Assembly: GCF_900096915.1 (NCBI RefSeq)
Contig: NZ_FMYK01000002.1
Location: forward strand, 372,001-436,000
Source of the DNA: Acinetobacter marinus
GTDB lineage: Bacteria > Pseudomonadota > Gammaproteobacteria > Pseudomonadales > Moraxellaceae
Reading direction: 5' to 3'
Length of the DNA: 64,000 bases
Part shown: in pieces, positions 62,165 to 64,000 of the stretch
Numbering within the stretch: position 1 is the stretch's first letter
Layout: the number at the start of each line of letters is the position of its first letter
Notes under the pieces: model-generated
Databases searched by the model: none
The model's input: the letters and a program-made list of their open reading frames with translations, nothing else
What the model was told of the DNA's origin: nothing
Program-made: the position numbers and the translations under genes

Positions 62165-62216
62165 ACTGAGCTTCAATCATTAAAATGATCACGCAGTATT
62201 TGCGGGTTTAAATAGA

Positions 62217-62248
62217 TTGCCGAAAAGTGTGGCTACACTTTTCGGCAA
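62217..62248. other. 14-bp hairpin between pyrH and frr
   Basis: A perfect stem (core GCCGAAAAGTGT with ACACTTTTCGGC, extended by TT/AA) around GGCT. It lacks a T run on either strand, so it is not a standard intrinsic terminator. Its place between two usually coexpressed genes suggests mRNA processing, stabilisation or attenuation. Confidence 0.55.
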
Positions 62249-62298
62249 AAATTCATTTATAATGATGCAATTTTTGAAAATTTGATACGGAATACAGC

Positions 62299-62853
62299 AT
62301 GATTAATGACCTTAAAAAAGATGGCGAAACACGTATGCAAAAAAGCCTTGAATCCTTAGAGCAAGGTTTTGCCAAAGTGCGTACTGGGCGTGCGCATCCA
62401 TCTATGCTCAATAGTGTTATGGTGCCGTATTATGGTTCAGACGTGCCGTTAAATCAGGTGGCAAGTGTTGGCTTGGATGACTCACGTACTTTATTGGTAC
62501 AGCCGTTTGAGAAAAATATGGTGTCTGCGGTCGATAAGGCGATTCGTGAAAGTGACTTGGGTTTAAATCCAATCTCTGCGGATGTGATCCGTGTGCCACT
62601 ACCAGCGCTGACCGAAGAAACACGCCGTGATATGCAAAAACTGGCACGTTCTGAAGCAGAAAATGCCAAAGTGGCGATTCGTAATATCCGCCGTGACGTG
62701 TTGGGCGATATCAAAGACTTATTGAAAGAAAAAGAAATCTCTGAAGATGACGAGCGCCGTGCAGGTGATGATATTCAGAAACTCACCGATAAATACGTTG
62801 CTGAGGTGGATAAGCGCCTTGCAGATAAAGAAGCGGAATTGATGCAGGTATAA
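62299..62853 (+). CDS. frr: Ribosome recycling factor
   Basis: 184 residues, standard length. tRNA-shaped protein that, with EF-G, splits the post-termination ribosome. Family blocks LEQGFAKVRTGRAHPSMLNS, VQPFEKNMVSAVDKAIRESDLGLNP (split), IRVPLPALTEETRRDM and the final DKRLADKEAELMQV are visible. It is followed three bases later by uppS. Confidence 0.97.
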   Translation: MINDLKKDGETRMQKSLESLEQGFAKVRTGRAHPSMLNSVMVPYYGSDVPLNQVASVGLDDSRTLLVQPFEKNMVSAVDKAIRESDLGLNPISADVIRVPLPALTEETRRDMQKLARSEAENAKVAIRNIRRDVLGDIKDLLKEKEISEDDERRAGDDIQKLTDKYVAEVDKRLADKEAELMQV

Positions 62854-62856
62854 GTC

Positions 62857-63633
62857 TTGACTGCCACGATTTCGAATCAAGCAATGATTTCTGTATCTAC
62901 TTTGCCCAAGCATGTTGCCATCATCATGGATGGCAATAATCGCTACGGTAAGCGTCAACGACTCGCAACGGGCGAGGGGCATCGTGCGGGTAAAGATCAG
63001 CTTGATCCCTTGGTGGAGCATTGCCGTGCAGTGGGTATCCGTGCGCTGACGGTATTTGCTTTTTCCAGTGAAAATTGGAATCGTCCAGCGCAAGAAGTTG
63101 CGCTATTGATGCAATTGCTCGAAGACACGATCTTAGAGCAAAAGCCACGCATGCAAAAATATCAAATTGCCCTGCGTTTTATCGGTGATCGTGCAAAATT
63201 ATCGCCTCGATTACAGCAGTTAATGGCGGATGCAGAGCAAGAGTCAGCGCACTTTACGGCGATGACCTTGACCATTGCCATTAGCTATGGTGGCATGTGG
63301 GACATGGCGCAGGCTGCCAAAGCCTTGGCGCAACAAGTCCAACAGCAACAGCTTGATCCCGAGCGGATTGATGAGCAGTTGTTTCATCAACAGACCTGTC
63401 TCAGTGATTTGCCTCCTGTGGATGTGTTAATCCGTACAGGTGGTGATTTTCGTCTATCTAATTTTTTATTGTGGCAGACGGCGTATGCTGAGCTGTTTTT
63501 TACCGAAACTTTATGGCCTGACTTTTCAATTGAGGAGTTCGATCGCATTCTACAAGATTTTGCACAGCGTGAACGTCGCTTTGGCAAGACATCGGAGCAA
63601 GTGCAAGCCATCCAATATCCATCTGAGAATTAA
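62857..63633 (+). CDS. uppS: Undecaprenyl diphosphate synthase
   Basis: 258 residues from a TTG at 62857; AGGT lies eight bases upstream, whereas the ATG at 62884 has no site. cis-Prenyltransferase that makes the C55 lipid carrier for peptidoglycan and other glycans. The catalytic aspartate is in VAIIMDGNNRYGKR near residue 26, followed by the GHRAGKD motif and the C-terminal DVLIRTGGDFRLSNFLLWQ and FTETLWPDFS blocks. Three bases after frr and four before cdsA. Confidence 0.95.
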   Translation: MTATISNQAMISVSTLPKHVAIIMDGNNRYGKRQRLATGEGHRAGKDQLDPLVEHCRAVGIRALTVFAFSSENWNRPAQEVALLMQLLEDTILEQKPRMQKYQIALRFIGDRAKLSPRLQQLMADAEQESAHFTAMTLTIAISYGGMWDMAQAAKALAQQVQQQQLDPERIDEQLFHQQTCLSDLPPVDVLIRTGGDFRLSNFLLWQTAYAELFFTETLWPDFSIEEFDRILQDFAQRERRFGKTSEQVQAIQYPSEN

Positions 63634-63637
63634 AATT

Positions 63638-64000
63638 ATGTTAGAGCGGATTATCACCGCATTGGTCTTATTGGTGGTTGTGTTGGCGTGTATGTTCGCC
63701 AGTACCTCCGCGTATCCAATGATTGGACTAATGACTTTGGCTGCCTTGGGGGCGGGTTATGAGTGGTTGAAATTGGTGCCACTCAAAGTCGATACGCAAA
63801 ATCATAAAACAGTGTCTGCATGGTATTACGGTGTCGTGCTTGCGGCAGTGTCTTGTTTATCTGTACTTTTCCTCCAAGAGATTTGGATTCTATTTTGGTT
63901 CGCTTCGATTTTGGTGTGGATGGTGAGCATCTACTGGGTGCGCCGTTATCCTGAGTATGATGGCTGGTATAACCCGTCGTTACTCATCATTGGTGGGGTG
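63638..64000 (+). CDS. cdsA: Phosphatidate cytidylyltransferase, 5' part
   Basis: 121 codons up to the window edge, with no stop. Integral membrane enzyme that makes CDP-diacylglycerol for phospholipids. The opening MLERIITALVLLVVVL and several further hydrophobic helices match CdsA N-termini, and the location directly after uppS is the classical order (pyrH-frr-uppS-cdsA). The C-terminal signature of the family lies beyond the window, so the call rests on N-terminus and position. Confidence 0.9.
   Translation, partial: MLERIITALVLLVVVLACMFASTSAYPMIGLMTLAALGAGYEWLKLVPLKVDTQNHKTVSAWYYGVVLAAVSCLSVLFLQEIWILFWFASILVWMVSIYWVRRYPEYDGWYNPSLLIIGGV

Noticed and set aside
1..64000. CRISPR arrays, insertion sequences, prophage or integron elements
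   Set aside because: No regularly spaced direct repeats, transposase or integrase frames, or terminal inverted repeats with target duplications were seen.

Overview
The window is a stretch of gammaproteobacterial chromosome. It most likely comes from Acinetobacter or a very close Moraxellaceae relative. The evidence is the combination of a PAP2 phosphatase gene directly upstream of an adeIJK-type RND pump, a wax ester synthase/DGAT, a BlsA-type BLUF photoreceptor, gatCAB, ntrBC, mreBCD-maf-rng and the miaB-ybeZ-ybeY block. I see no insertion sequence, prophage, integron or CRISPR array. Most of the window is housekeeping sequence, with a few accessory patches.

Left part (1-9.3 kb): the 3' end of folC overlaps a SPOR-domain gene. 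Then come an acidic orphan gene on the minus strand, metG, several small membrane or secreted genes of unknown function, and a REP-like inverted repeat. After the repeat lies a visibly AT-rich three-gene cassette on the minus strand (7346-8722): a membrane protein, an unknown protein and a minimal nucleotidyltransferase. Its genes are joined stop-to-start with no gap. This cassette is the best candidate for an undescribed system in the window.

Middle-left (9.3-25 kb): gatCAB on the minus strand diverges from mreB-mreC-mreD-maf-rng, which links cell shape, septum-related and RNA-processing genes. A wax ester synthase, a photolyase divergent from trxC, two hotdog-fold proteins, YajQ, a rhodanese, a lipid-anchored phosphatase and a 1-Cys peroxiredoxin follow, many separated by clear intrinsic terminators.

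Middle (25-45 kb): secA, argJ and nadA are followed by a four-gene tRNA cluster (Pro-Arg-His-Pro) with a near-consensus promoter. Next is a complete yfiR-yfiN-yfiB c-di-GMP signalling operon with overlapping genes, then ompR-envZ with a 10-bp direct repeat two helical turns apart just upstream of ompR. A BLUF photoreceptor, tex, and miaB-ybeZ-ybeY (tRNA thiomethylation and 16S rRNA maturation) complete this part.

Right part (45-64 kb): a soluble lytic transglycosylase is followed by a secreted RNase T2-like protein that has lost its catalytic histidines. Then come mdh and the pap2-adeI-adeJ-adeK efflux operon, whose promoter is overlapped by a perfect palindrome. The window ends with glnLG (nitrogen two-component system), rimO, and pyrH-frr-uppS-cdsA, with cdsA cut by the window edge.

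Protein identities come from recognising motifs and overall sequence. No database search was run, and promoter calls rest on hexamer matches only.
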